Below are positions 43,086-51,542 of a DNA stretch of 53,392 bases, piece after piece. The notes under the pieces were generated by a model. It did not search any database and was not told where the DNA came from. It worked only from the letters and a program-made list of their open reading frames with translations. Origin of the DNA: Alphaproteobacteria bacterium. GTDB taxonomy: Bacteria; Pseudomonadota; Alphaproteobacteria; JAEULC01. The position numbers were made by a program, and so were the translations under genes. Positions within the stretch are counted from its first letter, which is position 1. Each line of letters starts with the position of its first letter. Where the stretch lies: contig JADZDN010000081.1 in assembly GCA_020851015.1 (NCBI GenBank), forward strand, positions 1-53,392. The letters run 5' to 3'.

Positions 43086-43255
43086 TCACTTGCCACAGCA
43101 ACATTCCCAGGAACCCTGACGTCGATTAGGCCTTCGGGCGTTGAACCGCAGCACCCAGTCGCGAACGATCTGCAGCGTGACCCCGCCGAACCGCGCCCCG
43201 TCACTCCGGCTGCCGCTGTGATAGATCGAGGCCACGGCTAGAAAACGGCGGCAGA
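43086..43255 (-). pseudogene. IS630-family transposase N-terminal stub
   Basis: The minus strand reads R-R-F-L-A-V-A-S-I-Y-H-S-G-S-R-S-D then G-V-T-L-Q-I-V-R-D-W-V-L-R-F-N-A-R, the helix-turn-helix region of IS630 transposases, and ends at a TGA a few bases on, with the IS1634-like end next to it. Both ends are missing. Confidence 0.65.
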
Positions 43256-43277
43256 GTTGCGGAGCGCAATGATGCAG

Positions 43278-44252
43278 TCAAGGCACCGGCGTGTTGCGTA
43301 GAATCGGATCGCGTCTCACTGCTCCGATCCAGCCTTCGGTCATTTCGGTCCTTATCCAGTCGCGAAGCGCCTGCACAGCTGGCCTCCGTAATTCCGTCGG
43401 TCGGCAAATGAAGAAATAGGCACGGTTCTCCTGCACCCGAAAGGGGTACGGCGCAATCAGCCGGCCGTCGGTCAGTTCGGATGCGACCAGCGGCCCATGC
43501 GCCATGGCCACGCCGAGGCCGCCGATGGCTGCTTGGACTGACAACCCGGTGTGTTGAAAGTTGAACTGCCGGTGTGGCTTTGGTGGTTTCAACTTCGCAC
43601 AGGCAAACCATTTGTCCCACACGTCTGGCCAGCTCATGGCGTGCAGCAAATTCACTTCGTACAGGCCTTCTGGTTTTGCCAATGCTTGCCGATGCTCGCG
43701 CAGAAATGCGGGGCTGCAGACCGGAATCCCGAAGTCCATGATCATCGGATCGGTGCTCAGCTCGGGCCACTCCAGATGATCATATGCGGACCCGAGCGCG
43801 GCATCGGCCTCGTGCTTCTCGAGATCCGCAAGCTCCACATTGGTGAAGCCGCTCTGTGAGATTTCAATCGATACATCGATGTCCGGGTACAGCGCGTGAA
43901 ACTGAGACAGGCGCGGGGCAAGCCAGAGGCTGGCCACGGCCTGCACCACGAGCATCTTAATCTTCTTGCGCCGCGCCTGCCGCGGCAGCATGACGCGCGC
44001 GGTCTCCTGCTCCAAGCGCCGCAGCAGATCACGGATCGTCTTGAGGTAATTTTTCCCGGTCGGCGAAAGCTGGACATCCCGGTTGCGCCGAACGAAGAGA
44101 CGGACGCCCAGTTGTGCCTCAAGCATTTTGACCCGGTGGCTCACCGCAGCCTGGGTCAGATTCAATTCGCGGGCGGCGTCGGTGAAGCTGAGGTGCCGCC
44201 CCACGGCCTCGAACGCCCGCAGGTTAGTTGTCGACGGGATTAATCCGACCAT
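43278..44252 (-). CDS. LysR-family regulator (GcvA-like)
   Basis: LysR regulator of 324 residues from ATG 44252. Winged helix at about 10-65 (L-S-F-T-D-A-A-R-E-L-N-L-T-Q-A-A-V-S-H-R-V), effector domain from about 90. The protein is close in style to the LysR of module D but distinct in sequence. Open frame upstream to 44513 is antisense to the importer gene. Divergent from the binding-protein gene by 143 bp; an AT-rich patch with AAAATATTTTTATGAATGATA near 44266-44288 just upstream of its start is the likely promoter/operator. Presumed regulator of module E. Confidence 0.88.
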   Translation of the reverse strand: MVGLIPSTTNLRAFEAVGRHLSFTDAARELNLTQAAVSHRVKMLEAQLGVRLFVRRNRDVQLSPTGKNYLKTIRDLLRRLEQETARVMLPRQARRKKIKMLVVQAVASLWLAPRLSQFHALYPDIDVSIEISQSGFTNVELADLEKHEADAALGSAYDHLEWPELSTDPMIMDFGIPVCSPAFLREHRQALAKPEGLYEVNLLHAMSWPDVWDKWFACAKLKPPKPHRQFNFQHTGLSVQAAIGGLGVAMAHGPLVASELTDGRLIAPYPFRVQENRAYFFICRPTELRRPAVQALRDWIRTEMTEGWIGAVRRDPILRNTPVP

Positions 44253-44395
44253 GCTTGCCTCGAACAAAATATTTTTATGAATGATAGCACGAGTCTTTGT
44301 TTGCCCAGGCGAAATCGAGCCCTCACTCTTGAGCCACAACGGCACGGGGCATCGCCGAGGATGTCCGGATCCCCCGGATCGATAGGAGACATGCA

Positions 44396-45493
44396 ATGCG
44401 CGTTCAGACGTCAGAAATCTCGCGGCGCGCCGCATTGCTGGCAATCGGGTTGGGCGTCCTTTTTTCAGCCTCGACTGGGTCTGCCCAGGCGCCCCAAGCC
44501 GCCGAGCAGGCATGGCCGTATTTGCTCGGCCTGAAGCCGGAAGAGCGCGCCACTACGACGGTACGCGAAGCGAAGCGCGAAGCGACGCTCGTGATCTACG
44601 GCGCCCTCGGCATTGATCGCGCCAAGATGTTCCTCGAGCCGTTCCAAGCCAAGTACCCGGGCATCAAGGTCGACTTCGTCCGGCTCACCGTGAACGATCT
44701 CTACCAGAAGATCTCATTGGAGAATCGTACCAATCGGGTCAACGCGGACGCCGTGATCACGTCGACGCCTTGGCTCGATCTCGTCGACCAGTTCTTTGCA
44801 CCCTATGAACCCGTCGAATGGGATTCCTTCGACTCGCGGTTCCGGTACGGCGGCGTAAAGCAGGGCTGGGCTGCGCTCGACTATGAGCTTCTTCTGGAGG
44901 CGATCGCCTGGCGGACCGACCGCGTGAAGCCAGAAGAGGCCCCGAAGACCCTCGAAGACCTGACGGACCCGCGCTGGAAGGGCCGGATCGGGACGGTCAC
45001 CTCTCAGGAGCGCGTCATCGACGGGCTGATCCAAGAGCGGGGCGAAGACAAGGCGATGGCGCTGGTGACCAAGGTGGCCGCCCAGCAGAACCGTATGTAT
45101 CCGAGCATTGCCGCGCTGTCGCAGGCGCTCGCGTCCGGCGAGGTCGAGGTTGCGTACGGCATTGGCGCCTATCGTGCCCATCAGCTGAAGACGCAGGGGG
45201 CGCCGATCGATTGGGTGTTTCCCAAACCGCTGTTTTCCGTCGGCGACATGGTCGCGGCTATGCGCAAAGCACCGCATCCATACGCCGCCGCACTGTTCAT
45301 CGACTTCCTGACCAGCGCGCAAACTTTGGAGATGCTGGACAAGCTGGAGCCCGGCCGCGCCTTCGCCAACAAGAAGGGCAGCTACGAGATTAAGCTCGAC
45401 AAGCTCGAGTCGCTGATCCCGTTCCGGCCGATTCCCGAAGCCCGTTACAAGGAATTGAACCGCACCGTCGAGCGCCTGTTCATCCGGCGCTGA
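44396..45493 (+). CDS. ABC importer binding protein, iron/thiamine type (FbpA-like)
   Basis: Periplasmic binding protein of 365 residues in the family 1/AfuA-FbpA group that also carries thiamine, phosphonates and organic acids. Signal peptide with an R-R-A-A-L-L-A-I-G-L-G core (10-20), cleavage near S-A-Q-A (residue 31). The mature part has L-V-I-Y-G-A-L-G-I-D-R and W-L-D-L-V-D-Q-F. ATG 44396 follows AGGAG by seven bases; another ATG five bases earlier is out of frame. Typical FbpA iron-ligand tyrosine pairs are not evident, so an organic ligand handled by the neighbouring hydrolase and dehydrogenase is more likely. Confidence 0.87.
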   Translation: MRVQTSEISRRAALLAIGLGVLFSASTGSAQAPQAAEQAWPYLLGLKPEERATTTVREAKREATLVIYGALGIDRAKMFLEPFQAKYPGIKVDFVRLTVNDLYQKISLENRTNRVNADAVITSTPWLDLVDQFFAPYEPVEWDSFDSRFRYGGVKQGWAALDYELLLEAIAWRTDRVKPEEAPKTLEDLTDPRWKGRIGTVTSQERVIDGLIQERGEDKAMALVTKVAAQQNRMYPSIAALSQALASGEVEVAYGIGAYRAHQLKTQGAPIDWVFPKPLFSVGDMVAAMRKAPHPYAAALFIDFLTSAQTLEMLDKLEPGRAFANKKGSYEIKLDKLESLIPFRPIPEARYKELNRTVERLFIRR

Positions 45494-45546
45494 GCGGTCA
45501 GCCAACCCGCATTTCGATCTTGTCCTGAAACCTGAGAGGGAAACCC

Positions 45547-46539
45547 ATGCGCCTCGTGACCTTCATGACAACCGAGCCGCGGATCGGCGTCGTCGACGAT
45601 GAAACCATCTATGATCTGCAGGAACTGTATGGGAGCTATCTGTTCGAGACCGAGCGGACCCCACAGTTTCGGGCCTTGGCTCAGATGTCGGTGCCGCAGG
45701 ACATGGCGCTGTTCATCCGCCTCAATCACGGCCGCCTCAAGTATTTCGAACCGGTGCTGGCCTATGCGCGCGAGAAACAGGCGGATCTGAAGCGGCGACA
45801 GAACGTCGTATATGAGCTGTCGGACACCAGGCTGCTGCCGCCTATTCTTCAGCCCAGCAAGGTGATCATGTGCGGCAGCTCCTACGGAGAATATCTGGCC
45901 ATGCTGGGCCGTCCCAAATCCGCCTGGCCGCAGGACGTCAAGATCTCGTTCTTCAAGTCGCCGACCTCCTTGATCGGCCATGGCGAGCAAATCACGTTTC
46001 CGCCGGATTCCAATGAAGGCGACTACGAGAACGAGATGGCGATCATCATCGGCCGTACGTGCAGCGACGTCACCGTCGAGGAGGCGGCCGATTGCATCTT
46101 CGGCTACTCGATCATCAATGACGGCTGTGTTCGCGACATCCCGAAATGGTGCGGCGGCCTCGATTCCCCGCGCGGCAAGGCGGGAGACGGGTTTGCGCCA
46201 TTTGGCCCTTGGATCGTCCCCGCGCCCTATTTGAAAAGCGACCCCAACAACCTTCGCTTCACGACGACGGTGGACGGCGAGGTTCGGCAGAGCGGCAATA
46301 CCTCGGGCCTGCTGTGGCCGGTGCAGCGCATGGTCGCCATCACCTCACGATACATTCGATTGCTTCCCGGCGACATCGTTGCCACGGGCAGCACGCACGG
46401 GAATGCCCATACCAACGGCAAGTTCCTGCGCGGTGGAGAAACGGTCCGACTCGAGATCGAGGGTATCGGCGCGCTGGAGAACAAGGTTGCCAAGCGCACC
46501 TGGAAGGCAAAGATCGAACCCATGCCGCCGCTCGCGTAG
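45547..46539 (+). CDS. Fumarylacetoacetate hydrolase family protein
   Basis: FAH-fold enzyme of 330 residues with an N-terminal extension domain (1-100) and the catalytic barrel: G-S-S-Y-G-E-Y near 113, the metal ligands in D-Y-E-N-E-M-A-I-I-I-G (near 161-170), then I-N-D-G-C-V-R-D-I-P-K-W and the C-terminal P-G-D-I-V-A-T-G-S. Members hydrolyse acylpyruvates, decarboxylate oxaloacetate or hydrate oxo-enoic acids. ATG 45547 follows GAGAGGG. It is set between the binding protein and the permease of one importer, strongly suggesting that it acts on the imported compound or its first product. Confidence 0.9.
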   Translation: MRLVTFMTTEPRIGVVDDETIYDLQELYGSYLFETERTPQFRALAQMSVPQDMALFIRLNHGRLKYFEPVLAYAREKQADLKRRQNVVYELSDTRLLPPILQPSKVIMCGSSYGEYLAMLGRPKSAWPQDVKISFFKSPTSLIGHGEQITFPPDSNEGDYENEMAIIIGRTCSDVTVEEAADCIFGYSIINDGCVRDIPKWCGGLDSPRGKAGDGFAPFGPWIVPAPYLKSDPNNLRFTTTVDGEVRQSGNTSGLLWPVQRMVAITSRYIRLLPGDIVATGSTHGNAHTNGKFLRGGETVRLEIEGIGALENKVAKRTWKAKIEPMPPLA

Positions 46540-46552
46540 CTTTACAGGACGG

Positions 46553-46585
46553 GCAGGACGGGCCGCGCCGCGCGGGCCGTCCTGC
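46553..46585 (+). terminator. Strong hairpin between FAH gene and permease
   Basis: GCAGGACGG (46553-46561) pairs with CCGTCCTGC (46577-46585); inside it CCGCG and CGCGG add a further 5 bp across one G-G mismatch, closing on a CCG loop. No T-run follows and the permease starts 18 bases later, so it is probably an attenuating or mRNA-stabilising stem, like the one in module C. Confidence 0.65.
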
Positions 46586-46603
46586 GCGGCGCTTGGCAAG
46601 TAA

Positions 46604-48361
46604 ATGACGCAAAGCGTTGATGCTATCGAGCGGATGAGATTCCGCCATGTGGCGCGCAGCGGCCGAGTCGGACCCGCGCTGCTCGTATGGGGGCTTTTGG
46701 CGGTCACCGCATATCTGGTCGTACCGCCAGTCCTCATTTTGATCTACGGCAGCGTAACCGATACGCCACCCGGCGCTGCTCCGCACTTCACCTGGGACAC
46801 GCTTGCCTACGCCTACAGCACGCCGGCGCATTACCGGTCGTTGGTTAACTCGCTGCTCTACGCGGCGATGACGGCGTCGATCGTGCTGGTGATCGCCAGC
46901 TTCCTTGCATGGCTCGTCGAGCGCACGAATTCCTCGATCCGGCGGATGACGGATCTGTTCACGCTGGCGCCTGTGCTGATGCCGGCGCTGCTCTTGGTCA
47001 GCGGCTGGATTCTGCTGCTGGGGCCCCGCAACGGGCTCATCAATATGATGGCGATGGAGTATCTGGGTCTCAAATCACCGGTGTTCAATCTCTTCACGTT
47101 CGCCGGCATGGTTTGGGTGGGCGCATTGCAGGAACTCCCGCTCGCATTCATGTGGATCTGGCCGGCTTTCCGCATGATGAACCCCGACCTTGAGGAAGCG
47201 GCCCGTGTGGCGGGGGCACCGCCCCTGACGGTGTTGCGCCGGGTCACGCTGCCGCTGCTGCGTCCGGCATTGCTCGGTGCCTGGATCATCTTCTTCATTC
47301 AATCGCTTGGCGCTCTTTCCGTGCCGCTGCTCATCGGCCTGCCGGCGGGCATCTACTTCTATTCCACCGAGCTGTACATGGCGGTGCATCGCGTGCCGTC
47401 AGACCTGAACCTGGCCAGCGCCTACAGCCTGCTGTTCCTCCTCGTCACGACCGTCGGCATCTTCGTGTATCGCCGCGCGACGGTGGACCAGGCACGCTTC
47501 GCCACCATTGCCGGCAAGGGATTCAATCCGCGCCGAATCAATCTCGGGTGGTGGCAACTGCCGGCGACAGCGCTGGGCGTCGTAATTCTGCTTCTGACGG
47601 CCGGTCTGCCGATGTTCGTCATCGTCTGGAACGCGTTCATGCCGTTTCCCCAGGTCCCCAGCGTGAAAAGCTTGCAATTGCTCACGCTGCAGAACTTCCC
47701 CGCGGCCGTGTCGTATGGACCGGCGATGCGCAGCCTGGGCAACAGCTTGGTTCTGGGGCTCGCCGCTGGCCTGGCGACGACGCTGCTCGGCGCGGCGATC
47801 GCGTGGTGCGTCCTACGCCTACGGGCGCGGGGCCTTTCCGTCGCGTTGCTCGACCAGCTGGCGACCGCGCCGGTCGCCATTCCAGGGATGATCGTCGGCG
47901 TGAGCCTGCTCTGGTTCTACTTGACCGTGCCGGTGCCGATCTTCGGCACGCTCTGGATCCTGCTCATCGCCTACGTGACGATCCATCTGCCCTATGCGAC
48001 GCGCATCTGCATTTCGGGGCTGAGCCAGCTTCACATCGAATTGGAGGAAGCGGGATCGGTAGCGGGTGCCGGCCGGCTGGTCGTCTTTCAGCGCATCGTC
48101 GCGCTGCTGATCGCGCCGAGCCTGGTCGGATCCGCGCTTTACGTGGGTCTGCGCGCGTTCCGCGAATACGCGGCATCGATCTTTCTGGCCGGTCCGGGCA
48201 CCGAGGTGGTGGCGGTGCTCGTGCTCGATATGTGGGATGGAGGGAACGCCAACATCCTTTCCGCCTACATCACCATGATCATGGCCGCGCTCGCCCTCAT
48301 GGCGGCAGGCTTCTACTGGTTTGGGCGTCGTACGGGAGGTCGACTCGATGGCAAGCACTAA
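46604..48361 (+). CDS. ABC importer double permease (FbpB-like)
   Basis: A 585-residue membrane protein that holds both permease halves in one chain, as FbpB/ThiP/PhnV-type transporters do. Half 1 (about 20-290) has helices from A-L-L-V-W-G-L-L-A-V-T-A-Y-L-V-V and an EAA loop (E-E-A-A-R-V-A-G-A-P); half 2 (about 310-580) has its own EAA loop (E-E-A-G-S-V-A-G-A-G). About twelve hydrophobic segments are visible. ATG 46604 lacks a clear Shine-Dalgarno and follows a hairpin, so its translation is probably low. It overlaps the dehydrogenase gene by 14 bases. Confidence 0.9.
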   Translation: MTQSVDAIERMRFRHVARSGRVGPALLVWGLLAVTAYLVVPPVLILIYGSVTDTPPGAAPHFTWDTLAYAYSTPAHYRSLVNSLLYAAMTASIVLVIASFLAWLVERTNSSIRRMTDLFTLAPVLMPALLLVSGWILLLGPRNGLINMMAMEYLGLKSPVFNLFTFAGMVWVGALQELPLAFMWIWPAFRMMNPDLEEAARVAGAPPLTVLRRVTLPLLRPALLGAWIIFFIQSLGALSVPLLIGLPAGIYFYSTELYMAVHRVPSDLNLASAYSLLFLLVTTVGIFVYRRATVDQARFATIAGKGFNPRRINLGWWQLPATALGVVILLLTAGLPMFVIVWNAFMPFPQVPSVKSLQLLTLQNFPAAVSYGPAMRSLGNSLVLGLAAGLATTLLGAAIAWCVLRLRARGLSVALLDQLATAPVAIPGMIVGVSLLWFYLTVPVPIFGTLWILLIAYVTIHLPYATRICISGLSQLHIELEEAGSVAGAGRLVVFQRIVALLIAPSLVGSALYVGLRAFREYAASIFLAGPGTEVVAVLVLDMWDGGNANILSAYITMIMAALALMAAGFYWFGRRTGGRLDGKH

Positions 48362-49355
48362 CCGCGCGCAGGGCGGGCAACGAAACGGCGATTTTCGTAT
48401 CCTGAAGGTCAGCACGGGGCTCGACCCGGTCAATCTGCTGGATCGGATGCTGGGGCCGGGATTCGCGATCTCGGCGTTCGATCCCAAGAAGCCGCTGCGC
48501 GACCAGGTCGGCGACGCCGACGTGCTGCTGCTGCGCGAAGTACCGGTGCCGCACGAGGTGGTCGAGGTGGCCGGCAAGCTGAAGCTCATGCAGCGCTACG
48601 GGCAGCACCTGACCGGCGTCGATGTGCGCCGCGCCACAGCCAAGGGCGTCTACGTCGCACGGGTCCCGACCGAATTGACCGGTGCTAACCGCATGGTCGC
48701 GGAGCATGCGGTGTTTCTGATGATGGCCGTGGCAAAGCGCTATCACGAAGCGACGCGCAGCATCCGCGAGCGCCGCGTCAGCCTGCCCAAGACCGTCGGT
48801 CTGACCGGCAAGACGCTGGGCATGGTCGGGCTCGGCCAGACGGGGATCGAGCTGATTCGCCTGTTGCGCGGCTTCGACATGCGCATCATGGTGGTGAAGC
48901 GCAGCATCGACCCGAAGCTCAAGCAGGAGCTCGGCATCTCGTACATGGGCGCCATGAACCAGATGAACGAGATGCTGCGGCAATCCGACTTCGTGTCCAT
49001 CCATTTGCCGCTTGAGGAATCCACCACGGGATATTTCGGCAAGAGCGCCTTTGCGGCAATGAAGAAGGGCGCATTCCTGATCAACATCGCCCGCGCGCCG
49101 ATCGTCGACCGCCCTGCGCTCGATCAGGCCTTGGCTGACGGCCAACTCTCGGGAGCCGGACTGGACGTCATGTGGGAGGAGCCGATGGACCCGGAAGATT
49201 CGTTGCTCCGCCATCCGAACGTCGTCGTCACGCCGCATATCGCCGGATCGACGAGCGACATGCACGAGAAGCTGACGACTGTGGTCGCCGAGAACATTCG
49301 CCTCGTGGCCAGCGGCAAGCCGCCGCAGCACCAGGTTTCGCCCGATGAGCATTGA
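48348..49355 (+). CDS. D-2-hydroxyacid dehydrogenase
   Basis: NAD-dependent D-2-hydroxyacid dehydrogenase of 335 residues (phosphoglycerate dehydrogenase group). Rossmann motif M-V-G-L-G-Q-T-G, then catalytic Arg in N-I-A-R-A-P, Glu in W-E-E-P and His in T-P-H-I-A-G. ATG 48348 has an excellent GGGAGGT seven bases upstream; a GTG at 48321 is an unneeded extension. The strong Shine-Dalgarno inside the permease gene suggests higher translation than the membrane protein. It presumably oxidises or reduces a 2-hydroxy/2-keto acid in the same route as the FAH-family enzyme. Confidence 0.9.
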   Translation: MASTNRAQGGQRNGDFRILKVSTGLDPVNLLDRMLGPGFAISAFDPKKPLRDQVGDADVLLLREVPVPHEVVEVAGKLKLMQRYGQHLTGVDVRRATAKGVYVARVPTELTGANRMVAEHAVFLMMAVAKRYHEATRSIRERRVSLPKTVGLTGKTLGMVGLGQTGIELIRLLRGFDMRIMVVKRSIDPKLKQELGISYMGAMNQMNEMLRQSDFVSIHLPLEESTTGYFGKSAFAAMKKGAFLINIARAPIVDRPALDQALADGQLSGAGLDVMWEEPMDPEDSLLRHPNVVVTPHIAGSTSDMHEKLTTVVAENIRLVASGKPPQHQVSPDEH

Positions 49356-49388
49356 CGACGCCTGGCCTCGCCACGGCGAAGGCCCAGC

Positions 49389-50480
49389 ATGATCACGATC
49401 GGCACTCTCTCGAAGGCCTTCGTCACCGGCGACACGCCGTTCGCTGCGCTCCGCGAGATCAATCTCACGATCAAAAAAGGTAGCTTCTTTACGCTGCTTG
49501 GCCCGAGCGGCTGCGGCAAGACGACGCTCCTCCGGTGCATTGCCGGTCTTGAGACTCCTACGGCTGGACAGATCACCATTGGCGACGTGCTCGTCTTCTC
49601 ATCGGACGGTGTGTTCGTACCCTCGAACAAGCGGCGCGTCGGGATGGTTTTTCAGTCGTATGCGATTTGGCCCCACATGACCGTCTTTCAGAACGTCGCG
49701 TTTCCCCTTGAGGTGCAGCACCAGACCAATATACCCGACAGGGTCATGCGCGTACTCCAGATGGTGTCGCTCGATCAGCTGGCAAACAGGTCAGCGGCCA
49801 AGCTGAGCGGCGGCCAGCAGCAGCGGGTCGCGCTTGCCTGCGCGATCGTCGCCGAGCCTGACGTTCTGCTCTTCGATGAGCCACTGTCGAATCTGGACGC
49901 TGCTTTGCGCGCAAGAATGCGCGCTGAAATCAGCAATCTCCAACGCTCGCTGGGGCTGACCGCTCTATACGTAACGCACGACCAGGGAGAAGCGCTCGCA
50001 ATGTCAGACGAGATTGCGGTGATGAAGGCGGGGCGAATTATTGAGGTCAGCACCCCGGAGGAACTTTACAATTCACCAAAGACACTCTTCTCCGCCGAGT
50101 TCGTCGGCGCCAGCAACTTGATTCCCGGACGGTCTGCCCCGTGCGCGAATCGTGAGGGTTACTCGCAGGTTGATACGGCATTGGGGCTAATGATTGCGCG
50201 CGGGAACGTCCATGCGGAATTGGCAGTCCTCTCCATCCGGCCTGAAAGAATTCGCGTTGCATCGGCTACGACGGCGAACTTGGCAGAGAACGAGTTCGAT
50301 TGCGTTGTTAGGTCCAGCCATTTCACGGGTGACCGGCGAGAAGTGGAGCTGACCCCAGTTGGAACGACAGAAATTGTGCTTCGGGCGTCCATTCCCGTCG
50401 AATTTCGCCTGAACACGAAGGGCAAGGTTCGCGCGAGCGTTTTGCCGAATGACGTCAGCGTTTTCCGGCAAAGCGCATAA
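49389..50480 (+). CDS. ABC importer ATPase (FbpC-like)
   Basis: ATPase of 363 residues: Walker [15 protein letters not shown]-loop, LSGGQQQR, Walker [18 protein letters not shown] switch, and a C-terminal TOBE domain. The second half (after about residue 240) is less GC-rich than the rest of module E. Last gene of the operon, 33 bp after the dehydrogenase. It energises the FbpB-like double permease. Confidence 0.9.
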   Translation: MITIGTLSKAFVTGDTPFAALREINLTIKKGSFFTLLGPSGCGKTTLLRCIAGLETPTAGQITIGDVLVFSSDGVFVPSNKRRVGMVFQSYAIWPHMTVFQNVAFPLEVQHQTNIPDRVMRVLQMVSLDQLANRSAAKLSGGQQQRVALACAIVAEPDVLLFDEPLSNLDAALRARMRAEISNLQRSLGLTALYVTHDQGEALAMSDEIAVMKAGRIIEVSTPEELYNSPKTLFSAEFVGASNLIPGRSAPCANREGYSQVDTALGLMIARGNVHAELAVLSIRPERIRVASATTANLAENEFDCVVRSSHFTGDRREVELTPVGTTEIVLRASIPVEFRLNTKGKVRASVLPNDVSVFRQSA

Positions 50481-50627
50481 TTCGGAGGCTGGATTTACGC
50501 GTGATTACTCGGGAATGCGCCGCGATCGGCCTGGTAGCCAATTCGTTTGGCCTGTTCCTAAATTAGACAGTGTGTCGACCGTATAACCGCTGATCTCGTA
50601 CGCATTCTTGGGGAATCATACTCGCTT
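50481..50627. other. AT-richer gap after module E
   Basis: No gene. Lower GC than the modules. No clear terminator is visible after the ATPase gene. Confidence 0.3.
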
Positions 50628-50732
50628 ATGCACCGCGCATTTCCCTGTCCGCGCCATATCTTTGCCGATGCGGACTACACCGGCGACAAGTTCCAGCAGG
50701 CGCTGGTCAAGCTTGAACCTTCCTGCACTTAA
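50628..50732 (+). pseudogene. IS5-family transposase fragment
   Basis: A 34-codon frame (H-R-A-F-P-C-P-R-H-I-F-A-D-A-D-Y-T-G-D-K) matches the F-A-D-x-x-Y-x-G-x-K block around the second catalytic Asp of IS5-type transposases. Nothing before or after it continues the protein. Confidence 0.6.
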
Positions 50733-50804
50733 TCAGCGAGCCGTCGATTGACTCATTCGCTAACGCCGCCACGAGGCACCAGCGTCGACTCACCAGAGCG
50801 TGAG

Positions 50805-51064
50805 CTAGATGTTTAGTCCCGGGCGGCCAGGTGGAACGCATGAACCGCACCATCAAGGGCGCCACCGTCAAGCGCTTCTACTATGACAGCCACGATCAGC
50901 TTCGCCGGCACCTCGCCGACTTCGTCTTGGCCCATAGCTTCGCCCGAAGGCTCAAGGCCCTGAAAGGCCTCTCTCCCTACGAGTTCGTCTGCAAGGCCTG
51001 GGTCTCCCAGCCCGAACGCTTCACCCTCAACCCGCTCCACCAAATGCCGGGACTGAACATCTAG
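50805..51064. mobile_element. 260-bp mini-element with 18-bp inverted repeats
   Basis: CTAGATGTTTAGTCCCGG (50805-50822) and CCGGGACTGAACATCTAG (51047-51064) are inverted copies differing at one base in 18. AGCGT just outside the left repeat and ACGCT just outside the right one are also complementary, allowing for three extra bases on the left. The inside is the last part of an IS481-type transposase gene. It looks like an internally deleted, non-autonomous IS derivative. Confidence 0.65.
50825..51064 (+). pseudogene. IS481-type transposase C-terminal fragment
   Basis: The frame begins directly inside the left repeat as G-Q-V-E-R-M-N-R-T-I-K and contains Y-D-S-H-D-Q-L-R-R-H-L, F-A-R-R-L-K-A-L-K-G-L-S-P-Y-E-F and the final P-L-H-Q-M-P-G-L-N-I. 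These are the last 80 residues of an IS481-family integrase, carrying the third catalytic residue (Glu in V-E-R-M-N). The stop codon lies within the right inverted repeat, as in intact elements of this kind. Confidence 0.75.
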
Positions 51065-51302
51065 ACGCTGTTCGCGCTTGGATTGGCGAGGGTTTCCGGC
51101 TGTGGCGGACAAATTAGGACTGGAGTAGACGGGTGTGCCCCGGTTCCGGAAGTGAAGAATGGTCGAGGAATACGACTCGACCCTTGCATCGATCTATGCG
51201 ACCCGCTCGACACCCCGTCGAATCCCCACGCGAGTTCGGTATGGGCCAGATTCTGTCCCAGAATCACACCTCCTTCAAAGTTCGGTATAAACCAAATCTT
51301 GG

Positions 51303-51345
51303 CCGGGATTTGAACCTAGGACCTTCAGGTTATGAGCCTGATGAC
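51303..51345 (-). tRNA. Degenerate tRNA-fMet-like fragment (CAT anticodon)
   Basis: On the minus strand a perfect 5-bp anticodon stem (TCAGG/CCTGA) closes on the loop CTCATAA with anticodon CAT (51332-51334), then the 5-base variable loop AGGTC and a T-arm with TTCAAAT in which one pair is broken and one is a wobble. This is nearly the alphaproteobacterial initiator tRNA from anticodon to T-loop. The D-arm and acceptor are not recognisable and no CCA follows, so it is a remnant, perhaps left by an integrating element. Confidence 0.6.
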
Positions 51346-51542
51346 GGCTCTGTTCGGCGGGTGATTTTGGGCCGTCTTTGGGACGAAGAAACCAAAACGT
51401 GCGCCTCGTGGCCACTGTGCAGTCTGTAACTAGTTGATTTTCCAAGAGAAATACTTTTTGCAACGAAGACGCCCCGATTGGGGTTACATTCTCAGTGATC
51501 AGCGACTATGTGTATGCCGGCACTGGAGACCAGGAGGGTGCC
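51346..51542. other. Gap between tRNA fragment and unknown gene
   Basis: No gene. Contains a small CCCC-GATT-GGGG hairpin at about 51472-51483, just upstream of the next gene's leader. Confidence 0.3.

Noticed and set aside
44396..50480. Ferric iron uptake system
   Set aside because: The importer class is right, but typical iron-ligand tyrosines were not evident and the operon contains FAH-family and dehydrogenase genes.
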